From Clostridiales bacterium (GTDB lineage: Bacteria > Bacillota > Dethiobacteria > Dethiobacterales > Dethiobacteraceae), in contig JAGXRM010000038.1 of the NCBI GenBank assembly GCA_018335855.1, positions 1 to 64,000 on the forward strand: a stretch of DNA of 64,000 nt, written 5' to 3'. The notes below the pieces were generated by a model that saw nothing but the letters and a program-made list of their open reading frames with translations, was not told where the DNA came from and did not search any database. This document shows positions 8,962 through 17,927 of the stretch, piece by piece (position 1 is the first letter of the stretch; each line of letters opens with the position of its first letter). A program made the translations under genes and the position numbers.

Positions 8962-9128
8962 CATAAACAGACAGGTTTCCTGACTTCCGGCTCAGATGAT
9001 TTCCATACCTTCCCGGAGCTAATTGCTCCAGTGGCTTTTATAGAACTCTCGCCGGTTACAGTGGCGCGACCGTCCGGGATTTTCACCCGGTTCCCTTTTA
9101 ACCTCTGACAGAGGCATCTGTTTATCGC
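8962..9128 (-). promoter_or_regulatory. Cobalamin (B12) riboswitch
   Basis: The minus strand carries the conserved blocks of a cobalamin riboswitch in the right order: GGGTGAAAATCCCGGACGG, then CGCGCCACTGTAACCGG, a second AGCCACTGG with the GGAGC-loop-GCTCC hairpin, and the B12 box GAAGTCAGGAAACCTG. The outer helix is closed by AAACAGATG near the 5' end and CTGTCTGTTT near the 3' end. A terminator lies downstream. Such elements shut off B12 synthesis and cobalt or cobalamin uptake genes when coenzyme B12 is plentiful, which ties the following four-gene operon to B12 or cobalt. Confidence 0.93.
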
Positions 9129-9190
9129 GCATATTCAGTTATCGAAATAATACCATGCCAGAAAAATAAAAACAAGGAGTTTTTTCTTAG

Positions 9191-10069
9191 TCACTTCATA
9201 ATACGCGGATCAGCTATTCCTTCCAGGTCCCGTCCCAGCAAAGCAAGTGACGACACCAGTAGTGTCAGAAAGATCCAGGGGTAAACCAACCACCACTTCC
9301 AAAAAGGGGTGAAATATATACCGCGAAAGCTCACAGCGTGGTTGATAATTAACCCCCAGCTGCGGGAGGTGGGGTCACCCAGACCCAGAAACGAAAGAGA
9401 TGCCTCTGTAACAATAGCCATACCGGCAAGCCGAATCATGCTCACCATCATCAGAGGAAAAAGTTCAGGCAAAAAATGCCTGAAAAACAGGTGTCCCATA
9501 CCGGCCCCATAGTGAGCGGCTATTTTAATATAAGCCTGCTCTTTTAAAGCAAGCGCCTGTGACCGTATAAGCCGTGCCGGCATAGACCAGGAAAAAAGCG
9601 CCAATACAATGATAATATTGTGCAGACTGGAGCCAAAAAAAACAGCCAGCACTATCATAACCGGAAGGTCAGGAAGAACAACCATAATGTCCACGATACG
9701 CATTAGGACACGGTCCGGCCAACCTCCCCGGTAAGCAGCGATTATACCGGCTATCCCGCCCCCCAGTCCGGCCAAGAGTGCTGTAAACAAACCAACCATC
9801 AGGCTTACCCGGGCACCAAAACAGATCATAGACCAAAGATCTACTCCCAGATCGTCGGTCCCTAACAGGTGGCCTGCACCAGGCGGTACCAAAGGTGGCC
9901 CCGAGGAAACATGATGAGGATGTCTGGTCAGGTAAGGTGCAAATACAGCCATCAGCACCAAGTTTAACAGAATAATCAGTGATATTTTGCCAAACAGTCC
10001 TAATTGCCCCCAAACTCCTTTTATATATCTGATAACTGCATTACAGCCCAGAAGGCTCGGTTTTTCCAT
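9191..10069 (-). CDS. ABC transporter permease, DppC/NikC/OppC type
   Basis: A 292-residue inner-membrane permease of the peptide/nickel class. It has an N-terminal helix, a loop with the family motif HLLGTDDLGVDLWSMICFGA, then five helices with the EAA-type coupling loop (AAHYGAGMGHLFFRHFLPEL). The start overlaps the end of the upstream permease gene by 29 bases, giving translational coupling. With the preceding genes it forms a full importer: binding protein, two permeases and a fused ATPase. The substrate cannot be read from the sequence. Association with an SAM methyltransferase and an fmdE remnant points to a metal chelate or small organic compound rather than ordinary peptides. Confidence 0.9.
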   Translation of the reverse strand: MEKPSLLGCNAVIRYIKGVWGQLGLFGKISLIILLNLVLMAVFAPYLTRHPHHVSSGPPLVPPGAGHLLGTDDLGVDLWSMICFGARVSLMVGLFTALLAGLGGGIAGIIAAYRGGWPDRVLMRIVDIMVVLPDLPVMIVLAVFFGSSLHNIIIVLALFSWSMPARLIRSQALALKEQAYIKIAAHYGAGMGHLFFRHFLPELFPLMMVSMIRLAGMAIVTEASLSFLGLGDPTSRSWGLIINHAVSFRGIYFTPFWKWWLVYPWIFLTLLVSSLALLGRDLEGIADPRIMK

Positions 10070-11084
10070 AAGTACCCCTTCCGCATGCGTTCATTACATC
10101 CGTTGTTCTCGTACGTGGATCAAGATAACGGTAGAGCAAATCAGCCAAGTAATTTGTGCCCATTACACTGATGGCTAAGACTAGGAAAATCCCCTGTAAC
10201 AGCGGGTAATCCCGGACTAAAACAGCATCGCGCATAAGCCTGCCCAAACCCGGATAGACAAACACGTTTTCTACCAGTACCGCGCCACCTACCATGGCTC
10301 CCATCTGCAGAGCAACACGGGTAACCAGCGGCAGCAGAGCATTGCGCAAGGCGTGACGGTAGCGGATCCGCGGTTCGGCCAGCCCTTTAGCCCGGGCGGT
10401 ACGCATATAATCCCGGGCTAAGATCGTTCCCAAACTGTTGCGCACCAACAGGTAAATACCGCTTGTCCGGGTCAGTGAAAGGGTTAGTGCCGGCAGAGCA
10501 GCGTGGTGCAGAATATCTTTGATTCTATCCCAAGAGGATGTGTACCGCGCAAAATGAGTTATGGCCCCAGCCAAAGGGAAAAGGCCGATTCCGGCTGCCA
10601 GGAGGATAAGCAGGGCCAGGCCGATTAAAAAAGCCGGGATTTCACCGAAAACGACCATTATAAGGTAGAGCATCTTATCCTGCCAATACCCTCTGCGCCA
10701 GGCCGAATAACTGCCCAGCAAAATCCCAAAAATCAAACTTAATACTGTCGCAGTTGCAACCAAAAACAGCGTCCAGGGCAGCCGGCGGGCAATAATTACA
10801 AGTACAGGCTCTTTATAATAATAACTGAAACCAAGGTTGCCGCGGGCCACTTCCGATAGATAGCGCCAGTACTGTTCGGTGACGGGGCGGTTCAACCCGT
10901 AATACTCCAGGAAATATTTTCGCTGCTGATCCGTGTATCCTTCCACAATCTCCCCTGCTTCTCCGGACAGGTGCAGGAACGGATCCCCGGGCATGAGACG
11001 GGGTAAGGCAAAGTTTAAGGTGATGATAAGCAAGAATGTAAGCAGATATTCTAAAGACCTAAGCGATGTTTTTTGTAATGACAT
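10041..11084 (-). CDS. ABC transporter permease, DppB/NikB/OppB type
   Basis: 347 residues with the OppB/NikB layout: N-terminal helix (LLTFLLIITLNFALPRLMPGDP), an extracytoplasmic domain around residues 35-95, then five helices ending in GTNYLADLLYRYLDPRTR, the usual C-terminal signature. The coupling loop (MRTARAKGLAEPRIRYRHAL) is intact. It pairs with the DppC-type permease, with which it overlaps. It lies 47 bases after the fused ATPase gene, in an operon transcribed towards the cobalamin riboswitch. Confidence 0.9.
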   Translation of the reverse strand: MSLQKTSLRSLEYLLTFLLIITLNFALPRLMPGDPFLHLSGEAGEIVEGYTDQQRKYFLEYYGLNRPVTEQYWRYLSEVARGNLGFSYYYKEPVLVIIARRLPWTLFLVATATVLSLIFGILLGSYSAWRRGYWQDKMLYLIMVVFGEIPAFLIGLALLILLAAGIGLFPLAGAITHFARYTSSWDRIKDILHHAALPALTLSLTRTSGIYLLVRNSLGTILARDYMRTARAKGLAEPRIRYRHALRNALLPLVTRVALQMGAMVGGAVLVENVFVYPGLGRLMRDAVLVRDYPLLQGIFLVLAISVMGTNYLADLLYRYLDPRTRTTDVMNACGRGTYGKTEPSGL

Positions 11085-11131
11085 GATTACAGACTCCGCA
11101 TCTTTCCAGGCAGTGCCCGAAGTATTCTTAA

Positions 11132-12877
11132 TTATCTTTGTTCAAGGCCGGCATCCAGAAGTTCCCTGGTATGACGGCAGCAGGAGTACTCCGTCACCCG
11201 CTTGGCTGAACCCTCTTCTACAATTAGGCCATGGTGCAGGACAATAATGCGTTCCGCCACTTTACGGGCCAAGTGCAGGTCATGCGTAATGTATAGCATG
11301 GCAAAGCCACAGCTGTTCTGCAACCCTTTAAGCAGTCGCATCAGGTTGGCCTGGGTTGAAACGTCCAGCATGGATGTAATCTCGTCGGCCAGCAGCAGGG
11401 CCGGTCGCATAACCAGCGCGCGGGCAATGGCCAGCCGCTGTCGCTGGCCTCCACTTAGCATAAAGCAAAATCGCTTCAGAAATGATTCTTCAGCGGGAAG
11501 CTGCACCGAACGAAGCGCCTCGATGACTCTGTTTTTGCGCCCTTCCGGCGAAGCAATTCGATTAATCAGTAAAGGCTCTGCCACAGCTTCTTCCACCGTC
11601 AGGCGGTGACTTAGCGAGCCGAACGGATCCTGCAGAACCAATTGGATCCCGTTTTCCTGTCGGGCCACCCGGCCGTCCTTCACCACTTGCCCCCGAAAGG
11701 TAACTTCCCCTGAGTCCGACTTTAAGTAGCCCGCAAGGATTTGCGCCAACGTAGATTTCCCCGAGCCCGAAGCACCCACCAGGGCTAATGTTTCACCGCT
11801 GTACACTTCGAGCCCTACTCCACCCAACGCGCTAATCATTTTCTGCTTGAGAGCATAAATCTTAGTGATATCCTTGGCCTGCAACAGCGTAACAATCCCG
11901 CCGCGGTGACAGCGCACTGCGCGCTCCTGCAACTCGGTCAGAGAAGGTTTGGTTTCGCGACACACGGCGAGGGCCTGAGTACAGCGAGGAGAAAAAGAGC
12001 AACCCGGCAGACCACTACCAACAGAAGGCTCCCCGGGGATACCCCAGAGATCCTTGTACGGAAACATCTCCACGGAAGCGTTTAGCAGACCGCGGGTATA
12101 AGGATGCCGCGGCTTTTCAATAACATCAGCGGTTTTGCCGCTTTCCATCACTTCACCGTTGTAAAGGACAATAAGCCGTTTTGTCAGACTGGAAACAGTG
12201 GCCAGGTCGTGCGTAATCACAATCAGGCCAAACCCCAGTTCTTCCTGGAGAGATTTCAGCATCTCCACAACCCCTTTGCGGGAAACAGCGTCCAGTGAGG
12301 TGGTCGGCTCGTCAACCAGTAAAAGATCCGGGCGGCAGGATAGTGCCATAGCCAGAAGCACCCGCTGGCGCATGCCTCCGGATAGCTGGTGGGGGTAGGC
12401 CTCCTGCCAGTGCGGCTCTAACCCCACCAAAGCCAAAAGTTTTTCCATTTCCCTTTCCAGCGACACCCCGTTTAATTTTAGATGCCGTTTCATGGGTTCA
12501 CTGACCTGCTCACCCACTTTAAGAACAGGATTTAACACTTCAAGAGAGTTCTGAAAAACCAAAGCAATTTTTCGCCAGCGCAGGTGTTTCCTCATTTCTT
12601 CCGATAAAGCCAGAATGTTTTCGCCACCTATATACACTTCACCAGACACGCCGTGCGGTTCCTTAATCAGGCCCAACAAAGCCAGCGCCAAAGATGTCTT
12701 GCCACTGCCGGACTCCCCGATAATTCCCAGGGTTTCGCCTTGCCCCAGAGACAGAGAGACATTATGCGCGGCCATGACATCCTTATGCTGCCCGCGGTAC
12801 AGCACAGACAAATCTTTAACCTGAAGGAGGTAACCCGGTTCGGATGCTCTGGTTTTGCTAAGTGATAGTCTATTCAT
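11132..12877 (-). CDS. Fused dual ABC ATPase (DppD-DppF / NikD-NikE type)
   Basis: One 581-residue chain holds both ATPases that are usually separate in nickel/peptide importers. The first unit has Walker A GESGSGKTSLALALLG, signature LSGGMRQRVLLAMAL and Walker B LLLVDEPTTSLD. A zinc- or iron-sulfur-like C-terminal motif follows (GCSFSPRCTQALAVC), typical of OppD/DppD proteins. The second unit, from about residue 330, has Walker A GASGSGKSTLAQILAG, signature LSGGQRQRLAIARAL and Walker B LLLADEITSMLD. All catalytic elements look intact in both halves. In the second Walker B the usual proline after DE is isoleucine, a small oddity. It energises the two permeases encoded just downstream. Confidence 0.92.
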   Translation of the reverse strand: MNRLSLSKTRASEPGYLLQVKDLSVLYRGQHKDVMAAHNVSLSLGQGETLGIIGESGSGKTSLALALLGLIKEPHGVSGEVYIGGENILALSEEMRKHLRWRKIALVFQNSLEVLNPVLKVGEQVSEPMKRHLKLNGVSLEREMEKLLALVGLEPHWQEAYPHQLSGGMRQRVLLAMALSCRPDLLLVDEPTTSLDAVSRKGVVEMLKSLQEELGFGLIVITHDLATVSSLTKRLIVLYNGEVMESGKTADVIEKPRHPYTRGLLNASVEMFPYKDLWGIPGEPSVGSGLPGCSFSPRCTQALAVCRETKPSLTELQERAVRCHRGGIVTLLQAKDITKIYALKQKMISALGGVGLEVYSGETLALVGASGSGKSTLAQILAGYLKSDSGEVTFRGQVVKDGRVARQENGIQLVLQDPFGSLSHRLTVEEAVAEPLLINRIASPEGRKNRVIEALRSVQLPAEESFLKRFCFMLSGGQRQRLAIARALVMRPALLLADEITSMLDVSTQANLMRLLKGLQNSCGFAMLYITHDLHLARKVAERIIVLHHGLIVEEGSAKRVTEYSCCRHTRELLDAGLEQR

Positions 12878-12935
12878 AGATTGAATTCCTTCATTTTTAT
12901 TTTATGAATCAAATCTGTCACGAGATTAGACGGAA

Positions 12936-13841
12936 TTAAATCTTCACTAAGATCTGCCCCAGCCTGGTAACTGTTTCTTGCCTGAACGTCCCGTTCTGAG
13001 ACCGTTGTCCGACGAATACTTTTATTTTGTCTTCCAACTCTAAAGGATCCCTGCCGTACATGCTGATTGTTTCCAACATATTAGTGATAGCAGCTTCTGA
13101 TGTAATGTTGTCACTCCATTTTTCTTCCCAGACCCTAAAGGATAATTCCAGGCCTTTTGCATACAGCAGATTAAATAGATAGATGATGTCCCCGGGCCAT
13201 GGGGGCATTTTTTCGTCAAAAAGTTCGGGCCATAATTCCTCCAGAACATCGTTTTTTCTTTTCCCCGCGAAGCTGCTAATGTAGCAGTATTTATTGGCGC
13301 AGCACAGCGCTTTCTCAAGCGTTTCCCAGTTATTGATCCCCGGGCTCATGGAAGCAAATACCAAGTCAAAACGATCTTCCCATTTTTCTTTGTTCGGATC
13401 CAACTCCTCCCAAGTTTTCGCCACCACTCTGATGTTGCGGCATTCCTGCCTCGCTATTTTTTCTTGGAGAAAGCTGACCATAGCCTCTGCCGGCTCTACA
13501 GCCACCACTTCTTCCGCCCGCTCGGCAAAAGCAAGGGCAAACGTACCAGGACCGGCGCCGATATCCAGCACCTTTACGCTATCAAGGATCACGCCCTGGC
13601 TGTCCAACCATTGCAACACATTTTCGACTCGTTTTCTTCCTTTTTCCCCTGCTGTATTTTCTTTAAAACTCCTGGCTCTTCTGTTCCAGGAATTCACCTT
13701 TTCTTCCAAACTTTTATTGGTCCGAAAAAGAGATGCGTCTCTGGCCTGCAGCCAGGCAGTTTCCCAAAAAGCGGGTTCTTTTAATACTCTGAAATTGGTT
13801 ACATGTCCTTTCATTGTCTGTTGGTCCAATTTAATCATCAA
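12936..13841 (-). CDS. Class I SAM-dependent methyltransferase
   Basis: 301 residues with a Rossmann-type methyltransferase core. Motif I is VLDIGAGPGTFALAFAERA (about residues 93-111), an acidic ribose-binding residue follows in VVAVEPAEAMV, and motif IV-like FDLVFASMSPGI comes later. The N-terminal 80 residues are helical and charged. The gene lies between the substrate-binding protein and the ATPase of a nickel/peptide-class ABC importer, all on one strand with short gaps. A methyltransferase inside such an operon suggests it modifies the imported molecule or makes a carrier for it. The real substrate is unknown. Confidence 0.85.
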   Translation of the reverse strand: MMIKLDQQTMKGHVTNFRVLKEPAFWETAWLQARDASLFRTNKSLEEKVNSWNRRARSFKENTAGEKGRKRVENVLQWLDSQGVILDSVKVLDIGAGPGTFALAFAERAEEVVAVEPAEAMVSFLQEKIARQECRNIRVVAKTWEELDPNKEKWEDRFDLVFASMSPGINNWETLEKALCCANKYCYISSFAGKRKNDVLEELWPELFDEKMPPWPGDIIYLFNLLYAKGLELSFRVWEEKWSDNITSEAAITNMLETISMYGRDPLELEDKIKVFVGQRSQNGTFRQETVTRLGQILVKI

Positions 13842-13893
13842 CCCTTTCCTCCGTTATTCGCAAAAATTAAGCTTATTAAAAATCGTGTTTTTC

Positions 13894-15474
13894 TTATCTT
13901 TGCAGGTAAGAGAGCTTATTGTGAGTGGGCGCGTGGTGGTCGAACACGTGCACCCAGCCATCGTATACATCTTGACGGAAAACGTTGTGCCCCGTGGTAA
14001 GGTATAAGGGTATTTCCGGCACGTCCTCCGCCAGCAGCTGCTGGAGAGTGAAAATCAGCTCTTTTCTGCGTGCTTCATTGGTTTCTTTTAATTGCTCAGC
14101 GGCCAGGCGGTCTACCTCCGGATTGCTGTATCCCGGCGTGCCGCTAGTCCAGGTGGTTTCCGCACTGGAAAAACGGGCCCGTAAGTAATCCGGGTCCTGG
14201 CCCCAGCCGCCGTGTCCCACCAGTACCAATTCGTAGTTACCCTCAGTAATGCGGGCGTCCCTGGTCTTCATGTCCACCGACGTAACTTTTATGTCAATCC
14301 CGGCCATGGCCAGTTGCTCTTTTAAAACCTCGCCGATACGCACCTCTTCTCCGCCCGCCACCAGCAAGTCGTAGGAGGGTTTATGAGAAATACCTGCCCC
14401 GACTATCAACTCCTTCGCTTTTTCCAGGTTACGCTGATATGACGGTAAATCTGAATTGTACCAGTGGTGGTGGGGTGAGAGAATGCCCATACTACCGGGG
14501 ATGGCTTCACCGCGGGCAATTTTGTCCACCAGTTCCTGCCTGTCAATGGCATAAGCAAAAGCCTGCCGCACTGCCTTGGTTTTAAACTCGGGCAGTTTCT
14601 CCATATTGAATCGCAGGCGGTAGCCCCAAAAAGCAGGGTTTTCAATGGCCGTAAAAGCAGGGTTGTTTTTAAACCGGGACAGGACATCAGCCGGTATACC
14701 CGCTAAATCAATTTCTCCTTTTTCCAGCGCCAGTACCGCGTCGCTTACCGGGACAAACTCCAGGACATCAAGTGCACCGCGAGGACCCCAGAAATCCATA
14801 AAGGCTTCAAAACGGTACGTGCCGTGTTCCTTATTGTAATCTACCAGGCGCAGCGGTCCGCTGCCAATTACGGCCGCCGGTTCCAAAAATTCTTCCGGCT
14901 TTTCTATACCGCTCCAAATGTGCTCGGGAATAATTCTGACCCGGCCTACAGTTTCCAGGAAAGTAGCATTGGCTTCCACCGTGGTAAACTCCACCTGCAT
15001 ATCCGACAGTACCTTAATTTGCAGAAGGTAATTTTGGTCCATCACCATATCACTGATAGACACAGGCCGATATTGACGGTAATAGTTGAAAGAAAAAGCG
15101 ACATCCCTGGCCGTCAGGGGCTGCCCGTCCTGCCATTTTACTCCGGGACGGATATGAAACACGTAGCGTGTTCCATCATCTAATATATCCCATCTTTCTG
15201 CCAGCCATGGGATATTACCCTTTTCGTCTCTTTCCAGTAAAGAGTCAAAAATATATGCTGTTTTTGCTGAACCCGGGCCTCGTGAATAGTGTGCAAACGG
15301 TGTAGGATAGCCCCAGTCCCCGCCCTCCAGCCTTACAATTACGGTTTCTTCTTTAACCTTTTTTTCCCCGGCGTCCGGAGCTGCTTTCTGTTCAACTCCG
15401 CCTTTCGGAAAACATCCTGCAACGAGGCTCAACAGTAGTATTGCTGTCGACATCAATGAGAGCATTTTTTTCAC
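13894..15474 (-). CDS. ABC transporter substrate-binding lipoprotein, SBP family 5
   Basis: 526 residues with a lipoprotein signal peptide (lipobox LVAGC at about residue 21) and the fold of peptide/nickel-binding proteins (DppA, OppA, NikA). Typical family segments are seen: FHIRPGVKWQDGQPLTARDV near residue 120 and AVRQAFAYAIDRQELVDKIA near residue 310. It captures the ligand outside the membrane and delivers it to the two permeases encoded further along the same operon. The C-terminus is rich in histidine (FDHHAPTHNK), and an internal SPHHHWY is present; both might bind metal. Which ligand it binds cannot be decided from sequence. Confidence 0.9.
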   Translation of the reverse strand: MKKMLSLMSTAILLLSLVAGCFPKGGVEQKAAPDAGEKKVKEETVIVRLEGGDWGYPTPFAHYSRGPGSAKTAYIFDSLLERDEKGNIPWLAERWDILDDGTRYVFHIRPGVKWQDGQPLTARDVAFSFNYYRQYRPVSISDMVMDQNYLLQIKVLSDMQVEFTTVEANATFLETVGRVRIIPEHIWSGIEKPEEFLEPAAVIGSGPLRLVDYNKEHGTYRFEAFMDFWGPRGALDVLEFVPVSDAVLALEKGEIDLAGIPADVLSRFKNNPAFTAIENPAFWGYRLRFNMEKLPEFKTKAVRQAFAYAIDRQELVDKIARGEAIPGSMGILSPHHHWYNSDLPSYQRNLEKAKELIVGAGISHKPSYDLLVAGGEEVRIGEVLKEQLAMAGIDIKVTSVDMKTRDARITEGNYELVLVGHGGWGQDPDYLRARFSSAETTWTSGTPGYSNPEVDRLAAEQLKETNEARRKELIFTLQQLLAEDVPEIPLYLTTGHNVFRQDVYDGWVHVFDHHAPTHNKLSYLQR

Positions 15475-15486
15475 CGCTTTTTCTCC

Positions 15487-15752
15487 TCACTTTCCTTTAA
15501 TTTCTTGAATCCGGCATACATCCTCAAGTGGCCTGGAAAGCATTTCATCTAGTAAACTATTTATTTTACACTTGAGACGCTCCCTGTCTTCTTTTACAGC
15601 CTTACCAACGGCCACCATTTCCTCATCCACATCCCGTACATTGCCGAAAGTCCGCATGACAGCTTCGGCGACCCGAAACCCCATGGCCGGTCCATGCAGC
15701 TGTGGCCGTGAAAGTCTGCGACCTGATCCCATAACGTTTTTTCAGAACACAT
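15487..15752 (-). pseudogene. Decayed fmdE-like gene (formylmethanofuran dehydrogenase subunit E family)
   Basis: An ATG with an AAGGAA ribosome-binding site opens MCSEKTLWDQVADFHGHSC, the start of FmdE proteins, which bind metal through FHGHxC. Near base 15695 one base is missing. The homologous sequence continues in another frame as GPAMGFRVAEAVMRTFG and DEEMVAVG. The middle of the family, including further cysteines, is absent, and the frame jumps to a typical C-terminal helix. The product is only about 88 codons long, against 150 or more in intact members. It is therefore a frameshifted and internally deleted relic. It is the first gene of the ABC transporter operon, so the operon probably once coupled transport to an FmdE-type metal protein. 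Confidence 0.75.
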
Positions 15753-15777
15753 TTGCATTCCTTCAGTGTTACAATTA

Positions 15778-16026
15778 TTATATTCGTGTTACTATTCCGC
15801 ATACTTTAATGAATTCCTGCTTAATAAATAAATTGTTACTCAAATTTTCCAGATAATCTTGAATTACACGCTGATCATAAAGCTCATGTCCTGTTGAGAG
15901 AAAAAACCTTTGAATATTTGGCAAATAGTCCATCGTGTAGTTCTCTAGCGTACCTGGTGATAGCTTTAGAGCCTCCAAGCTACGTTTGAAATCCACGATG
16001 ATATTGCAGATTTTTGTTTCAACCAC
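15778..16026 (-). pseudogene. Tyrosine recombinase N-terminal (core-binding) fragment, putative
   Basis: An 82-codon frame starting at GTG, eight bases after AGGAGG. The segment LSPGTLENYTMDYLPNIQRF resembles the SAM-like DNA-binding domain at the N-terminus of phage-type integrases. The catalytic domain (R-H-R-Y residues) is absent and the frame ends abruptly. It lies beside a decayed fmdE gene and IS630 remnants. I read it as the stump of a lost integrase, though a small intact protein of unknown function is possible. Confidence 0.45.
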
Positions 16027-16168
16027 AATCCAAACCTCCTAAAAAATATTTACTACAGAATAACTCAATAATAATACTTTTAAGGAATGGTCTGTTGGGT
16101 ATCAACAAAAATCCCGATAAAAACAAATAAAAGAAAGCCAAGGAAATGGTCAAATCGGAGGAAATTTT

Positions 16169-16453
16169 TTGGATAGGATGCAATCGTGTAGAATATCGGG
16201 ATTAGGTGTGAAATTCCGATATCGGAATATCACACCAAAGCATGGAAGTTGGCTCAACATTGCAGAAATAGAATTAAGCGCCATGACAAGACAGTGCCTG
16301 GGTCGGCGAATTCCTTCAATTGACCAACTCGCGCTGGAATTGATGGAATGGGAATCTGCAAGAAACAGCAATCAGAAAGGCGTTGACTGGCAGTTCACGA
16401 CTATTGACGCGAGAATAAAGCTACGTCAACTCTATCCGCAGTTTAAGAGTTGA
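16169..16453 (+). pseudogene. IS630-family transposase, C-terminal remnant
   Basis: The last 75 or so codons match the C-terminal DDE region of IS630 transposases: [18 protein letters not shown] carries the final catalytic glutamate, and [16 protein letters not shown] the usual tail. The first 20 codons do not fit and are probably unrelated sequence. It is clearly different in sequence from the complete element that begins a few bases downstream, so a second, older IS630 type was here. It cannot be active alone. Confidence 0.8.
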
Positions 16454-16458
16454 CACTC

Positions 16459-17713
16459 TACTAGCACATTGTAACATCTAAAACTTGCACAAACTGTCAG
16501 TCCATGCTATGATATCCTTAATTATAGGAAAGTGGGGGGATATCATATGCCAAAGAAAAAATATGTTATTGAACTCACAGATCAAGAACGCCTTGAATTA
16601 ACAAAAATTATTAAGACAGGGACTTCTCCAGCAAAGGTAATTAGCCGGGCCAACATTCTGCTGGCATCCGACTCATCGTTTGGAAAGCCTCTTACAGTAG
16701 CGGAGACTGCAGAACGCTTTAACACAACACCCACAACGGTTCAGACGGTCCGGACAGAATTTGCTAAATTCGGACTCCATGGTGCTCTGTATAGAAAGAA
16801 ACGTGAAACTCCACCGGTACCACCGAAAGTAGACGGAAATCTTGAAGCTTACATTATTTCCATTTGTTGCAGTGAACCTCCTCAAGGGTACGAACGTTGG
16901 ACATTGCGCCTAATTGCCGATAAAGCCGTAGAGCTTGGATATGTTGATTCCCTTTCCCATATGACAGTTAAGCGCACCCTAAAAAAAACCAACTTAAACC
17001 TCACCTGAAAAAGTGCTGGTGTATTCCCCCCGAACATAATGCTGCCTTTGTTGCTGCGATGGAAGATGTGCTTGAAGTATACAGCCGCCCTTATGACAAA
17101 AAGTTTCCCGTTGTTTGCATGGACGAAAAACCGTTACAATTACTTGCCGATGCGCGCTGCAAAATCAAAATGGAATCCGGCAAACCGGAGCGTATTGATA
17201 ATGAATACATAAGAAACGGGACGTGCAGTATTTTCCTTTTCACAGAACCATTAAGCGGATGGCGTTCTGCTGAGGCATGTGAGCGTCGAACGAAAATAGA
17301 CTGGGCGCATCAGATCCAATGGCTGCTGGAAAAACAGTATCCTGCTGCTGAAAAAGTTGTGCTGGTCATGGATAACTTGAACACACACAATATATCATCT
17401 TTGTATGAGGCTTTCTGCCCAAAAGAAGCATTGTCAATGGCAAAGCGGTTGGAAATACACTATACACCGAAACATGGAAGTTGGCTTAACATTGCGGAGA
17501 TAGAATTGTCTGCACTTGCTCGTCAATGCTTGGGAAGCCGACGTATCGGTAATTTGTCGGTTCTCAATCATGAGTTAGAGGCATGGTATGTTGACCGCAA
17601 CCAGAGACAAAAAGGTGTTGATTGGCAGTTTACCACCGAAGACGCAAGGACGAAATTAAAACGGTTATATCCTGTGGTAAAATGAAACTTTTAGATGTTA
17701 CACGGTACTAGGT
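16459..17713 (+). mobile_element. Complete IS630-family insertion sequence
   Basis: The element is bounded by inverted repeats: CTAGCACATTGTAACATC at the left and, as reverse complement at the right, CTAGTACCGTGTAACATC, both continuing with TAAAA. A TA precedes the left end, in keeping with the TA target preference of this family. The right boundary is uncertain by a few bases. Inside is one transposase gene in two overlapping frames. The element sits directly behind an older IS630 remnant. A diverged relative supplies the 5' part of the chimeric gerA at the window start. Confidence 0.8.
16547..17685 (+). CDS. IS630-family transposase, two frames joined by -1 frameshift
   Basis: The first frame starts at the ATG after GGGGGGA and encodes the helix-turn-helix N-terminus ([19 protein letters not shown]), ending at a TGA after about 153 codons. 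Reading one base back at a run of eight A residues (16981-16988) restores the family sequence ([20 protein letters not shown]). It then continues to the catalytic domain, with aspartates in VVCMDEKP and [11 protein letters not shown] and the glutamate in [14 protein letters not shown]. The slippery heptamer A AAA AAA is in the correct phase for programmed -1 frameshifting, which some insertion sequences use. The joined protein would be about 379 residues. A plain inactivating mutation is the alternative. Confidence 0.82.
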
Positions 17714-17927
17714 AAAGTGGCAGAGTTTGCAGAATTCCAAAGCTCATAGAAGTTATAAGCCGAAAGCAAAAGCAATAAAACGTTGGGAAGAGTAATTGCA
17801 GTCGCTTTATGTTAGCAATTGAAAGAATGTAAGACAACATTTGTGCCACCTTAAAAGCATAACAACAGTGTCATACAAAATGACGAACTAGACTCCCGGA
17901 CCTTGTTTTGAATATTAAACTGCAGCT
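17714..17927. other. Intergenic stretch after the IS
   Basis: There is no intact gene here. About 27 codons on the plus strand just after the IS end (17715-17795) stay open and look coding (KAHRSYKPKAKAIKRWEE then TAA). This may be the tail of another mobile gene interrupted by the IS. I do not recognise it. Confidence 0.3.

Noticed and set aside
15487-15752. Programmed frameshift in the fmdE-like gene
   Set aside because: There is no slippery run, and the middle of the protein is also missing, so it is decay rather than recoding.
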